From NCBI GenBank assembly GCA_964631235.1, contig CAZVZX010000001.1:189662-253661 (forward strand): a stretch of 64,000 nucleotides of DNA, read 5' to 3'. The stretch is from JARKPK01 sp964631235 (GTDB lineage: Bacteria > Planctomycetota > Planctomycetia > Pirellulales > Thermoguttaceae). Numbering within the stretch: the stretch's first letter is position 1; each line of letters starts with the position of its first letter. Of this stretch, positions 53,119-62,990 are shown piece by piece. A program made the translations under genes and the position numbers. The notes below the pieces were generated by a model, which made no database searches, had not been told where the DNA came from, and was given only the letters and a program-made list of their open reading frames with translations.

Positions 53119-53732
53119 AGCGGGGCCAAAGTGAACCCGCAATGCCGGCCCAAGGGCATTTCCGACACCCGGGCCGCAGCGCCTCGAGCAAGCGGACCGC
53201 AGCGCAACCGGGGCGAGCCAAACAATCGAACCCGCAATGCCCTTTGGCCAGCCTCTCCAAATACCCAAGCCGCCTATAATTTCTTCTGTCCAAACCTCGC
53301 TTCCTTGTTCTTCGGCCATCGCGCCCGCAACAGAGCGGCCCAAACGGTCTGCTCCTCGCCCCTTTGGGAGCATTTCTGCCGTTACTGTCGATGCAATCGG
53401 AAAAGCCAATCCATTTTGCTCATGTTTCCATAGGCTCACGGTCGAAAGAACTATCGATTTCTCGGAGTAACGACTATCGCTCAGCGGCGCGTCCCCGGCG
53501 GGGGGTGCCCTTGGGCGACGATTCAGAGGGCGACGAGAAGGCGCTCGACGACTCGACGGCCCCATCCGCTTGCCAGAGCCGGCACCGGCGTTCAAAAACA
53601 ATCGCCCGAGCCGGCTGCGGGCCGAAATCGCATTCGCCTTTGTTGGATTTGTTCACGGCTTGTTCCGGTTCCCGACCGCGTGCAGCAATGGGCACCGTGG
53701 GGCAAGCTCGCTGGCAGGGAGATTGATCGACC

Positions 53733-55637
53733 ATGGTTCGTACCGGTGGAACATTCTTGGCGTTGTTGCTTGGAGCTTCGCTGGCCTGGTGTGGCAATGC
53801 CGCTGGGGCAGCGGCCACGCCCACCGTGGAGCAGGCGCTGAAGCTCAAGCCCGTCCATCCCGAAGTGGAATACGAGATTCCCTCTGCCGAAGAGGCGGCG
53901 AAGTGCAAGATATCGGTTCGGCAGTTCGACGGGCGATCCGGCTGGGTCGTCGAGGATGCGCAGGGGCAGATGTTGCGGCGTTTCGTCGATACCAATGGCG
54001 ATAATGTCGTCGATCAATGGAGCTACTACCGCGACGGGATCGAGGTCTATCGAGATATCGACAGCGACTTCAACGGCAAGCCCGATCAGCATCGTTGGTT
54101 CCACACGGCGGGAACCCGCTGGGGCATCGACAAGAACGAAGACGGACGGATCGACTCCTGGAAGCAGATATCGGCGGAAGAGGCCGCGGCAGAGATCGTC
54201 CGCGCCTTGGCCCAACGCGATGCCGAACGATTCGCCCTGATTGCGATGACACTTGACGAAAGCAAGGGCCTTGGGCTGGGCGCGGGCAAAGGCGGCAAGC
54301 TTGCCGAAAAGGTCGCCAAGCTGACCGACGACTTCAAAGCAATGGTTCTTCGCCAAGATGCCTTGCCGCGCGACGCACGCATGGCCCACTTTAGCGGCGG
54401 CAAGCCGGGCACAGTGCCCGCCGGCACCGAAGAATCGACCCGCGACCTGACGGTGTACGAGCATGTGGTGGCAATCGTCGATGTGCAAGGCAAGGCGACG
54501 CAAGTGGTGATCGGCACATTGGTCCAAGTTGGTCCGGTGTGGCGCGCCATCGATCTGCCGCAGCTTGGCGATCCCGGGCCGGAGGCCACAGCCGGGTTCT
54601 TCTTCACCCCGCCGGTGCCCGAACGGCCCGAGGCCGTTGCCGGCGCCCCGACCGAGCAAACGCAAAAGCTGATTGAAGAGCTCCAGAAGATCGATGAAGC
54701 GTTGAATCGGGCGGCCAATCCTCCGCAACGGGCGCAGTTGGTCGAAAAGCGTGCCGATGTGCTCCAAAAGATCGCCAACCAAAGCAAGACGCCGGCCGAA
54801 CGGGCGATGTGGTATCGCCAAATGGCCGACATGCTCAGCGGCGAAGTGCAGTCGGGCGTTTATCCCGCCGGCGCTCAACGGCTCGTCGATTTGTTCAATC
54901 AATTGAAAGACAACAAGGAAATCGATCGCGACATCATCGCGCATGTGCGCATCTGCCAACTGACGGCCGAATACGGACTGGCAATGCAGGCGCCCAAACC
55001 GGACTTCATCAAGATTCAAACCGATTGGCTCAAGAACCTCGAACAATTCGTGGCCGAGTATCCTCAATCGCCCGACGCCGCCGAGGCCATGCTCCAATTG
55101 GGCATCTCGCAGGAGTTCAGCGGGCAAGAAGACGCAGCCGCGCAGTGGTATCAGCGGATCAAGCAGAACTTCCCCAACTCGCCGGCGGCGCAGAAGGCGG
55201 CCGGCGCCAAATGGCGGCTCGAGTCGGTGGGCAAAGTGCTCACGCTCTCAGGCCCCGCCCTCGGCGGCGGAACGGTGGACTTGGCCAAGTTCCGCGGCAA
55301 ACCGGTGCTCATTCATTACTGGGCAACTTGGAGCGAACCGGCCAAGGCCGACATCGCCACCATCCAACAGTTGTTGCGGAAGTACGGCAACAACTTGGTC
55401 GTCGTCGGCATCAATCTCGACCTGACCGCCCGCGACGCCCAGGCCGTGGTCAACGAACTGCGGGTCACGTGGCCGCAAATTTGGGAAGAGGGCGGACTCG
55501 ACAGCCGCACGGCCAACCAGCTTGGCATCCTCACCGTGCCCACCACGCTGCTGCTCGACGCGCAGGGCCGCGTGGTCAACCGCGCCGTGGCGTCCAACGA
55601 AATTGAAGCTCAGGTCAAGAAAGTCCTCAACCAATAA
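53733..55637 (+). CDS. Secreted protein with calcium-like loops and a cysteine-less TlpA domain
   Basis: 634 aa. A signal peptide (about 1-27) is followed by three acidic loops of calcium-binding type: D86-NGDNVVD94, D108 to D118 and D133-KNEDGRID141. An alpha-rich middle (about 305-490) looks like TPR-type helical repeats. The last 130 residues are a thioredoxin fold of TlpA type: HYWATWSEPAKAD (529-540) sits where WATWCGPC is normal, and cis-Pro is in TVPTT (603). Both redox cysteines are missing, so it cannot act as a thiol reductant. A binding or scaffold role outside the cytoplasm is likely. Confidence 0.78.
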   Translation: MVRTGGTFLALLLGASLAWCGNAAGAAATPTVEQALKLKPVHPEVEYEIPSAEEAAKCKISVRQFDGRSGWVVEDAQGQMLRRFVDTNGDNVVDQWSYYRDGIEVYRDIDSDFNGKPDQHRWFHTAGTRWGIDKNEDGRIDSWKQISAEEAAAEIVRALAQRDAERFALIAMTLDESKGLGLGAGKGGKLAEKVAKLTDDFKAMVLRQDALPRDARMAHFSGGKPGTVPAGTEESTRDLTVYEHVVAIVDVQGKATQVVIGTLVQVGPVWRAIDLPQLGDPGPEATAGFFFTPPVPERPEAVAGAPTEQTQKLIEELQKIDEALNRAANPPQRAQLVEKRADVLQKIANQSKTPAERAMWYRQMADMLSGEVQSGVYPAGAQRLVDLFNQLKDNKEIDRDIIAHVRICQLTAEYGLAMQAPKPDFIKIQTDWLKNLEQFVAEYPQSPDAAEAMLQLGISQEFSGQEDAAAQWYQRIKQNFPNSPAAQKAAGAKWRLESVGKVLTLSGPALGGGTVDLAKFRGKPVLIHYWATWSEPAKADIATIQQLLRKYGNNLVVVGINLDLTARDAQAVVNELRVTWPQIWEEGGLDSRTANQLGILTVPTTLLLDAQGRVVNRAVASNEIEAQVKKVLNQ

Positions 55638-56669
55638 CGCGACGTTCCCCGGCCGGACGAACAACGTCGCAAGGCGGTCAAGCCTGCGTGCGGTCAGTGG
55701 CGACGCCCGAAGAGGCCGCGAATCGTCGAACGATTCGTGAACCGTTGCCACCGGATTTCTTGTTGCCTTAGCCGGACCTATTGCGACCGACCAGAGCGGG
55801 TACTAGCCGGACCCCGGAGCCCGGTCGCCGGTCGGATGCACTTTGGGGGGGAAGCGGGCGGACGTTGCAGCGTCGAGCAGCGTTCGCCCGCGATCGTTTC
55901 TTGAAGCAACATTCGTGAAGCGATGTTTGCCCCCCGCGTCGGCCCAGACAGTTTCGAACACCTGTCCCGAAAGCGGGCGGATTTCAAGCCGAAGGTCCAT
56001 TCGCAGACCGGCTTGCGAATACCAACCAGTGCAGGGATTTACGGCAGACAGCCCTTCGGAGCCATTCTCCGATCGCAATAACGATTTTGTGCCCGGGCGG
56101 CAATGTAACAAGCGAACAACCGAAAAACGAGCTTCCCGCGCGACCTGGATGCCCGATGGGGCGAGAGGACCGACTGTATCGAGGCAACGTTGTCGGAACG
56201 TCCGTTATAGGAATCGGTTACGGAACAATCGGCAGGGTCGGAACTTTGAGCCGTTCCGTTGAAACCGGCAAAATCGCAAAAAAACCTTCTGTCGGCACAA
56301 CCGATAACCGAAACCTATAGTCTAGGCACCCGTTCCAAGCGACGGTTGTTGCCTCACGGGGGGATCGATCGGTCGGCATCGCGCGCAGATGTCGAGCCGC
56401 GGAATACCTCTCCCGCAAGGCCGGCCGGCTTGGCGCGGCACTGTTCGACGACCCAAAGGGACGAGCCGATGATGGTTTCGCCGCGTCGGTGAACCGGCCG
56501 TTCGGTGCGACGGAGCACTGATCCAGAAGGCTTCCGCCGGGCACCGCCGAGTTGTCTCGGTACGACGGGGCGACAGCAGGTATTTTTCTACCTTTTCCCC
56601 GCCGGGGGGCGTGACGAGGCCGATCGTCGCAGTACGGGCGAGGAAAGGGCACTCAGAGGAGGGATTACG
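55638..56669. other. 1.0 kb intergenic stretch
   Basis: No gene is supported. A strong hairpin lies at 55854-55891: GCGGGCG-ACGTTGC pairs with GCAGCGT-CGCCCGC (one G-T, one G/T mismatch) around an 8-base loop and is followed by GATCGTTTCTTG. It may end the 53733 transcript, 220 bp after the stop. Runs of G (55844-55850) and C (55931-55936) could close a larger stem around it. Confidence 0.45.
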
Positions 56670-57641
56670 ATGCGACACTTCTTCCACGGATTGTTGGTCG
56701 CGGCAATCGGCTTGCTGGTGACCACGGTGGCATTGGCCGGCAATCAGGAAACGGCCGAGCTGATCGCCAAGAACCTTCGCGACAGCGGCAAGCTGGGCGA
56801 TGCCCGAATCGCCGTGAAGTTCCAGGATGGTACGGCCTGGCTCACGGGCCGCGTGCGCAGCGACGAACAGATGGCCGCCTTGTTGAAAACGGCGTTCTCC
56901 ACTCCGGGTGTCGATCGCGTAGTGAATAACATGTCGGTGGGCGCCGAAGAGCCAACCGCTGACGCGAAGTGGCTGGGTCGTCCCGCGGCCCGGACCGAAC
57001 TGAGCACCCAAACAACAGTAAATATCGTGCCCGCCGCCGGCGCCTTGGAACCCGATCGGGTCGCCCGTCCGCTTCCCGAGCGGATGAGCATGCCGCGGCC
57101 GCAAGTGGCCGCCCGTGCGGTCGAAAACCAATCGGCCATGGAAGATCACGCGATTCAACCGGTCGGGGCGATCGAACCGCAATTGCCCGCCCCGCCGCAA
57201 GCCTTGCCGCAGTTCGGCCCGCAGCTTACGCCGGTGGAACCTGCCGTGCCGCAGCACGCGCGTCGCAACGCCACCGCCCAGGGGCGGCCGATTCCCATCG
57301 CCTATCGGCAACCCACCCCGGCCGCTCCGGCCGAGGTCGGCGCCCCGCAGCCGATGCACACTGCCCCGATGGCGGCCGGTCCGGCGCCCTATCGTTATGA
57401 TCAGCCCACGGTGCCCAACTATGCTTGGCCCAGCTACGCTGCTCATCCGAACTATGCGGCCGTGACCTATCCGCGTCAATACTCCCCGTCGGCTTGGCCG
57501 TACATCGGCCCGTTCTACCCCTATCCGCAAGTCCCGCTCGGATGGCGGAAAGTGACGTTGGAATGGGACGACGGCTGGTGGTGGTTGGACTTCAAGAACG
57601 TGCCGAGCAGCCACCGTTCGCCTGTCGGTCGCAAGTACTAA
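56670..57641 (+). CDS. Secreted BON-domain protein with a Pro/Ala-rich tail
   Basis: 323 aa. A signal peptide (about 1-24) is followed by one BON domain (about 25-95: IAKNLRDSGKLGDARIAVKF, the conserved GTAWLTGRV and TPGVDRVVNNM). BON domains bind membranes or lipids. The rest is a long tail rich in Pro, Ala, Gln and later Tyr (NYAWPSYAAHPNYAAVTYP), ending in a Trp-rich piece (WDDGWWWLDF). It probably works in the periplasm. The ATG at 56670 follows AGAGGAGGG, a textbook ribosome site. A terminator follows at 57710. Confidence 0.82.
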   Translation: MRHFFHGLLVAAIGLLVTTVALAGNQETAELIAKNLRDSGKLGDARIAVKFQDGTAWLTGRVRSDEQMAALLKTAFSTPGVDRVVNNMSVGAEEPTADAKWLGRPAARTELSTQTTVNIVPAAGALEPDRVARPLPERMSMPRPQVAARAVENQSAMEDHAIQPVGAIEPQLPAPPQALPQFGPQLTPVEPAVPQHARRNATAQGRPIPIAYRQPTPAAPAEVGAPQPMHTAPMAAGPAPYRYDQPTVPNYAWPSYAAHPNYAAVTYPRQYSPSAWPYIGPFYPYPQVPLGWRKVTLEWDDGWWWLDFKNVPSSHRSPVGRKY

Positions 57642-57709
57642 TCGGACCGAGCCGGGAACGCGCCGCGGCTGCCGATAGCCGCCGTGCAACCCGACGCCTG
57701 ACAAGAACG

Positions 57710-57756
57710 CACCCTCGCCTGGTCGCATCCGACCGGGCGAGGGTGATTGCTTTTCT
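57710..57756 (+). terminator. Rho-independent terminator between convergent genes
   Basis: CACCCTCGCC (57710-57719) pairs perfectly with GGCGAGGGTG (57736-57745), with a second inner stem GGTCG/CGACC around CATC. ATTGCTTTTC follows. It ends the BON gene and could also serve the convergent gene. Confidence 0.85.
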
Positions 57757-57820
57757 TGCGTGCCGCGAGCCGAACGCAGCGTCGATGCTGCGGCGACAAT
57801 TCTGCCGCGGTGGACACCGC

Positions 57821-59512
57821 TTAGAAGGCACGATCCACCGAGCGACGGTCGTAGAGCGGCATGAAGCGGTAGTACACTTCGAGCGTCATCACGGCCAAGG
57901 CAGTGCCGTAAAGGCGACCGCCCTTCTCAGCCCCCGGGTCTTTGCCGAAGAACCAACTGCCGGCTTCGTGTCCGGTGGTGGCTTGAGTGGCGATGAGGTG
58001 ATCGCGCAGACGACGGTTGAACTGCTTCCACACCGGGCCATCGTAATGGCACAGCGCCTGGGCCGCGTAGTAGTTGTAGTAGATTTCTTCGTCGCTCGGT
58101 CCCCATTGGCCCAAATACTCGATGCCGCGCACCAACGCAGGCCGCTGCCGATTCCAGCCCAAGTACATCCGGCAAAGCAGCCCGATCGCCGTCGTCGAGC
58201 GCCGCGGCACGGGCGTCATGTAGCCGTATTGGGCGCCCTCCTCCGTCTGCACACTATCGAGAAAGTGCGAGGCGAGGGCCACGGCCGGCGTGCTCACCTC
58301 CAGTCCCGCCAGTTGACCGCTCTTTAGCGCCATGAACTGCCAGCCGGTAACGGTCGTATCGCCGGGCTCGCCGGGCGTGTAGCGCCAACCGCCGCCTTTG
58401 CGATCTTGCGCATAGATCACGAATTGCAGCGAACGCTGCGCCAACTCCCGGAGCTGCGGATCGCGCGTCATGCCGTAGCTTTCGCACAAGGCGATTGTCG
58501 CCAGCGCCTGGGCGTACATCGTTCCTTCCTGAAGATCGATACCGTGCGGAGTAACAACTGCGCGCGTGCTTAAGTAGTACAGCCCGCGCTGCACCACATC
58601 TTGATACTCGCCCGACTGGTGCGTGTTGCCCGCGCCCAAAAAGGGCAGCAGCGCCAGCCCCGTGGCCGCCGTCGTGCTCGTTTCGGCGCCCGGGTTACGG
58701 CACAGGCCCTTGCATGGGCCTTTCGTGTGATCGAAGCGCCAACTGCCGTCGGTATGTTGATGAGCAGCCAGCCACCGCAGGCCGCGGGCGACAGCCTGTT
58801 CGCTCTGCGCGTTGCCGCCGCGTTGTTCGAGCAGCGATTGCTTCAACGGCCCCTGCCGTCCCTCGGTGCCCCCGCCGCCGGAAGGCGTTTCCACCGGGAT
58901 GAACCAATCGACCGGCTGCGGCTGCCGGCGTCCGAACTCGGCCTCCGCCGGAATCTGTTCGTCAACGCGCACCAGCGTGACTGGCCCCGTCTCGACGGCT
59001 GCCACCGGCTCGTCGCGCACTTGCTCGGCCGGAACGGGCGTGTCGGCCCGGGCGACGGACACGGCCGACGGCTCATCAAGCCATTGAAGGTCCAACGGCA
59101 TTTCCGATTCGGCCGATAGAGAAATGCCGATCCCGGGTCCCGCCAGTCGCGGCACAATCAGGGCCAGTAGCAGCAGCCCAATGAAATGAACGATCGCGCT
59201 GTACGCGAACGAGGTTTTCGCCGAAGGCCGCATCGCGCACGCAAACGCTCGGGCCACAGCCCGCATCCACGCGGTCCGCGGTCGGTCGGCGCAGCGGTCG
59301 GAAAAGCCGGCCGAAGAAGCCGCCGTGTTCCGACCGACCACCGGCGAAGCGACTCCGCCGACGCCGTTGGCACCGCAACCGTCCCCAGCCATCGAGCCAA
59401 GCTCGCGTTGCCCGGGCGGCATCGCGGCAGCAGCTCGAACGCCGATCTTCGACGGACCAACCGGCGGTATCGGCGGGGAGGTCGCATTCGGCGGTTGCGT
59501 GGGAGCGGTCAC
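57821..59512 (-). CDS. Membrane-anchored squalene-cyclase/prenyltransferase-like repeat protein
   Basis: 563 aa. A Pro/Ala-rich N-terminus leads to one membrane helix (about 105-125, YSAIVHFIGLLLLALIVPRL). The rest is an alpha/alpha toroid with repeats of the QW kind: AVARGLRWLAAHQHTDGSWRF, DGSW and KGGGWRYTPGEPGDTTVTGW. Catalytic DxDD of squalene-hopene cyclases is not visible, so this is one of the non-cyclase toroid proteins frequent in Planctomycetes. The GTG at 59512 is the furthest start and is uncertain; a start near 59422 would lose only the Pro-rich part. Role unknown, perhaps protein or lipid binding outside the cytoplasm. Confidence 0.75.
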   Translation of the reverse strand: MTAPTQPPNATSPPIPPVGPSKIGVRAAAAMPPGQRELGSMAGDGCGANGVGGVASPVVGRNTAASSAGFSDRCADRPRTAWMRAVARAFACAMRPSAKTSFAYSAIVHFIGLLLLALIVPRLAGPGIGISLSAESEMPLDLQWLDEPSAVSVARADTPVPAEQVRDEPVAAVETGPVTLVRVDEQIPAEAEFGRRQPQPVDWFIPVETPSGGGGTEGRQGPLKQSLLEQRGGNAQSEQAVARGLRWLAAHQHTDGSWRFDHTKGPCKGLCRNPGAETSTTAATGLALLPFLGAGNTHQSGEYQDVVQRGLYYLSTRAVVTPHGIDLQEGTMYAQALATIALCESYGMTRDPQLRELAQRSLQFVIYAQDRKGGGWRYTPGEPGDTTVTGWQFMALKSGQLAGLEVSTPAVALASHFLDSVQTEEGAQYGYMTPVPRRSTTAIGLLCRMYLGWNRQRPALVRGIEYLGQWGPSDEEIYYNYYAAQALCHYDGPVWKQFNRRLRDHLIATQATTGHEAGSWFFGKDPGAEKGGRLYGTALAVMTLEVYYRFMPLYDRRSVDRAF

Positions 59513-59730
59513 GGCGGTTCACTTCTGCACGACGGCCAATCACCGCATCCCGATCTCGCCGCGAACGACGCAGCGGAGCCACCGGCGATGCGACCGGGAC
59601 GGCCGAAGCCGCTGTCCGCCCGACCCGCGCTGCCCCAACCTCGGCCAAACCGCTTCGGGAGAACGCACAACCGGGCCGGCAAACGATGCCACCGCACGGC
59701 GCGGCTTCGAAAAAACCTTCCTTACGCTCA

Positions 59731-59780
59731 ATTATAGCCCAAACTGCCGAGGCGCACGCCGCTTGCACGATCGCTATAAT
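59731..59780. promoter_or_regulatory. Pair of divergent TATAAT boxes
   Basis: TATAAT on the minus strand (59736-59731) points to the gene starting at 59512, and TATAAT on the plus strand (59775-59780) points to the gene at 59901. Neither has a good -35. The whole 59513-59900 gap holds no gene. Confidence 0.4.
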
Positions 59781-59900
59781 ACTCTCAAATGGTGTAATTC
59801 CCCTTCGTTCGGTTTTTCGGCGCTGCTTTTTACTCGAATGGGGCGCAGACGCGCGGCACAGTGCGCCGGTCTTCCTTCAGAAATCAATGCAAGGTGAACT

Positions 59901-61484
59901 ATGTCGTACAGCGAGATTTCACGTCGTCGTTGGCTCCAAGCGTCGGCTGCGGCATTCGGCGGGCTGCTGCTGCCCATAGACCAATTGGTTTTCGCCGCCG
60001 AGCTCCCGTCCGACGATCCGTTAGACAAGTACCGCCTGCCTTGGACCAAGCAAGTCCGTTGGGCGCAGGCCGTCGATGTGACGAAGATGAAGGGCCGCTC
60101 GATCGACGAGCAACTGGCCGCCGCCCAGCAACTGCTAAAGGCAGCCGGGGGCGGAGTAGTGTATTTTCCCCCGGGCGAGTATCGGTTTTCGGATACCATT
60201 CTGCTGCTCGACGGCATCGTGCTCCGCGGCGCCGATCCCAAACCGGTTGCCTCCGCTCACGACCCGCAATACAACCCGCCGACCAAGTTCGAGTTTCCGC
60301 GTTACCAATTCTCCGCCGAGGGCGAAGGCACTCCGATCGATTCGGCGTTCAAGGGAATCCGCCTCGCCGACCCGGCCGTCGCATCGAACGTCGGCGTGGT
60401 GAACATCCAGATCAATCGCGGGCATATCCACTTCGGCGATGACGCCACCGACAAGCATGCCGCCGGCCGCAATCGCTTCGTCGTCGGCTGCGTGCTCCGC
60501 AACGCCGCGGTGGCCGATCCGGCCGTTCCGAACGCGAAGATCGGCCAGAAACCCTGGCAACGATTCACCGCGCGGCATCATGCCGCCATCGATCTGAAGG
60601 CGAGCGAGAACATCTTGGTGGCCAACAACCGCCTGCCCGCCTCGGGCGACGACAATTTCACCATGAACGGCTACGTGCTCACCGGCCGCAATCGAGAACC
60701 GGCGACGATCGACGGGGTCGTCTTCGACTACGACAACCGCCCCGGCATGTACATCAACCACTATTCCATCGGCGGCCCCGGCGGCAGCGGCGGCGACGGC
60801 ACGCCCGAAACTCATCCCTACGGGTTCCGCAAAGGCATCGTCATTCGCGACAACTACGTGTTCAACACCGGGCGAATGGCCATCGGATTCTGCGGCGACG
60901 GCGTCGAGTGCCGCAACAATGTCATCCGGTTCGCCGACGATGTGTGGCGCCCGACCACCACCGGCCAAGCGATTACCGCCGGCAGCGCCACGAACGACAA
61001 CCGCGCCATCGAGATGCGCGGCTGGCGGTGGATCGTCGACGGCAACGACTACATCGTTCACCGCAATTGGGCGGCCGATCGAAAGTACAAGATCAACGAC
61101 GGCGAAGGCCTGATGCACGAAGACCACGTCAACTCGACCATCGTCGATAGCGTGCTGACGAACAACCGCGGCAACTCCTACCTGTCGCTCTACAAAACGG
61201 GCGGCATCGACGGTCTGCTGGTCGAAGGCAACGAGATCACCGTCACCCAAGGAGCGGCCATCTACGTCAATGCCGATCGCAACAGCGGACGGCATCCGGT
61301 GCGGCGCGTGCGGATCGTCAACAACACCGTCGCCGGCGGGGGCATCTTGCTTTCGGGCCACCCCTCGGAACAGTGCGTCGTGCGCGGAAACAAGAATCGC
61401 GGCAACGCGCCGGTGGCGCTGGAACTGAACGCCGACGCCGATGCGGCCGACAACCAGGGGTTCGAGGTCAAGAAGCCTAAATGA
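59901..61484 (+). CDS. Tat-exported right-handed beta-helix protein (pectate lyase superfamily)
   Basis: 527 aa. The Tat signal is SRRRWLQASAAAFGG. The pectate-lyase-3 type start is LLKAAGGGVVYFPPGEYRFSDTILL, and many short beta-strand repeats follow (NILVANNRLPASGDDNF; IVIRDNYVFNTGRMAIGF; LLVEGNEITVTQGAAIYVNA), the pattern of a parallel beta-helix. Members are lyases, hydrolases or epimerases of acidic polysaccharides. I cannot place catalytic residues. AAGGTGAACT precedes the ATG. It converges with the PEP-CTERM gene at 61527. Confidence 0.82.
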   Translation: MSYSEISRRRWLQASAAAFGGLLLPIDQLVFAAELPSDDPLDKYRLPWTKQVRWAQAVDVTKMKGRSIDEQLAAAQQLLKAAGGGVVYFPPGEYRFSDTILLLDGIVLRGADPKPVASAHDPQYNPPTKFEFPRYQFSAEGEGTPIDSAFKGIRLADPAVASNVGVVNIQINRGHIHFGDDATDKHAAGRNRFVVGCVLRNAAVADPAVPNAKIGQKPWQRFTARHHAAIDLKASENILVANNRLPASGDDNFTMNGYVLTGRNREPATIDGVVFDYDNRPGMYINHYSIGGPGGSGGDGTPETHPYGFRKGIVIRDNYVFNTGRMAIGFCGDGVECRNNVIRFADDVWRPTTTGQAITAGSATNDNRAIEMRGWRWIVDGNDYIVHRNWAADRKYKINDGEGLMHEDHVNSTIVDSVLTNNRGNSYLSLYKTGGIDGLLVEGNEITVTQGAAIYVNADRNSGRHPVRRVRIVNNTVAGGGILLSGHPSEQCVVRGNKNRGNAPVALELNADADAADNQGFEVKKPK

Positions 61485-61526
61485 AGCGCCGGGCCGGCTC
61501 GGGATGCGATCGGCCCAAGTGCGCCC

Positions 61527-62798
61527 CTACTTCGTCAACCCACGGCGTTTCGAACGACTGCCGACCGCCGCCCACGCGGCAAATGCGGAAAGAACCGCCA
61601 GCCAAGCGGCCGGCTCGGGCACGGTGGCAACGGCGGCCGAAGGATCGCCCTCGATGCCGGCAAGTGACGCACCGGACACAGGCGCCACCCATGCGAACGA
61701 TCCGTCGCCGTGCGCGATTTGCAGCAGATCGATCACGCTGGTCGATGCCCCGCCCGCCGTCGAGGTGATTCGCACGAGCCCATCGGCGCCGATCGTCAGC
61801 GAGTTGCGGCGAATGTGCGGCGTTTCGAGCAACGACCCGGCCGCGCCGCCGACGCTCAAGCTGCCTTCGCCCTGCAATCCGACAACGGCTTGCAGCGTTC
61901 CGCCGGCCACCTCGACGTCCACACCGCTTAGCGGAATAGAAACCTCGGCCTCCCCGCCGTCGCGAACGGCAAGCAGCGCGGCCGACAGCGCAGCCCCGGA
62001 TGCAACGACCAGTCGGCCCGTCTCTTCGACGGCCAGCGTTTCGGTCACATCGAGCTGCGACGAGCCGCCCATGGTCAACGAGCCGTCGGCGATCGTCAGG
62101 CTGTTCGTCCGCCCAACGCCCGAAAGCGAAACGGCATGCGGGGTGTTGATCACCGCGTTCGTCGTGACATTCGGGGCATGAGCGGGCAGCGGCACCGTGT
62201 TGCTCCAACCGTAGTCGTCTTGCCAAACGCCCGACTCGCCCTTGCTCCAAACCACCTGATGCAGGTTCCAAACGTGAAGCCAACCGTTGATCACCGTGGC
62301 GGGGTTGCCGATCGGGTCCGCCAAATCGGTGTCGAGCCCGTCGGGCGGAAAAACAGAATCGTAAACACCGGTCAGCTTCAGCGCCCAACTGCCGACATCG
62401 GCGGCCGTCGTCGAAACGGTAATGCGTCCCAGCGTCCCGTTGACCGGCACGGTGCCCGACTCGGTAATTGTGCCGGCATAGACAATCCGTGATCCCACCG
62501 TATCGGTCATCGCTCCCAGATTATTGCCGTGGAAGATCGTGCCCGGTCCGATCACATCAGGCACGCCGACGAACACCGGGCCAACATCGGGCCCGCCGTT
62601 GGGCGGCCCGCCCAATCCGATCTGCATATACAGATTGACGCCTTCGGCCGAATCCGTCGGCGCGCCGGCGATGGTGACCGTCACTGCCACGCTCTGCCCG
62701 GGTAAGAGATAGTAATTATGCGCCTCGATCACCGGCGCGGCGCGGCCGACCAACGGACATCCCAAGGCGACGACAATCAACAGCAACGCTCGTTTCAT
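61527..62798 (-). CDS. PEP-CTERM sorted surface protein
   Basis: 423 aa. Signal peptide (about 1-20), then a cohesin-like part (YLLPGQSVAVTVTIAG, VNLYMQIGLGG, VIGPGTIFHGNN), then beta-strand repeats (SLTIADGSLTMGGSSQLDV, a pattern like autotransporter-type repeats). The C-terminus is VPEPAAWLAVLSAFAAWAAV followed by basic residues, the exosortase PEP-CTERM signal. It is the second such protein here, and no exosortase gene is visible. Function of the body is unknown; a cell-surface or matrix role is likely. Confidence 0.85.
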   Translation of the reverse strand: MKRALLLIVVALGCPLVGRAAPVIEAHNYYLLPGQSVAVTVTIAGAPTDSAEGVNLYMQIGLGGPPNGGPDVGPVFVGVPDVIGPGTIFHGNNLGAMTDTVGSRIVYAGTITESGTVPVNGTLGRITVSTTAADVGSWALKLTGVYDSVFPPDGLDTDLADPIGNPATVINGWLHVWNLHQVVWSKGESGVWQDDYGWSNTVPLPAHAPNVTTNAVINTPHAVSLSGVGRTNSLTIADGSLTMGGSSQLDVTETLAVEETGRLVVASGAALSAALLAVRDGGEAEVSIPLSGVDVEVAGGTLQAVVGLQGEGSLSVGGAAGSLLETPHIRRNSLTIGADGLVRITSTAGGASTSVIDLLQIAHGDGSFAWVAPVSGASLAGIEGDPSAAVATVPEPAAWLAVLSAFAAWAAVGSRSKRRGLTK

Positions 62799-62990
62799 GA
62801 CTCTGCTCCGGTGGACCGGCCGGTACGATCGACCGCCACACTCTGATTATTCCATCAAATCGTTCCACACAATCGCGGAAGCGGCCGCAGGCGCAGCAAG
62901 GCGGCCGATTGCGTGGAATTCGCTTTTGAAGCGTTTTTCGCTCTTCGCGGCTTCATTTAGTCGCGCCTCTTCACGAAAATCTCAATCCGT

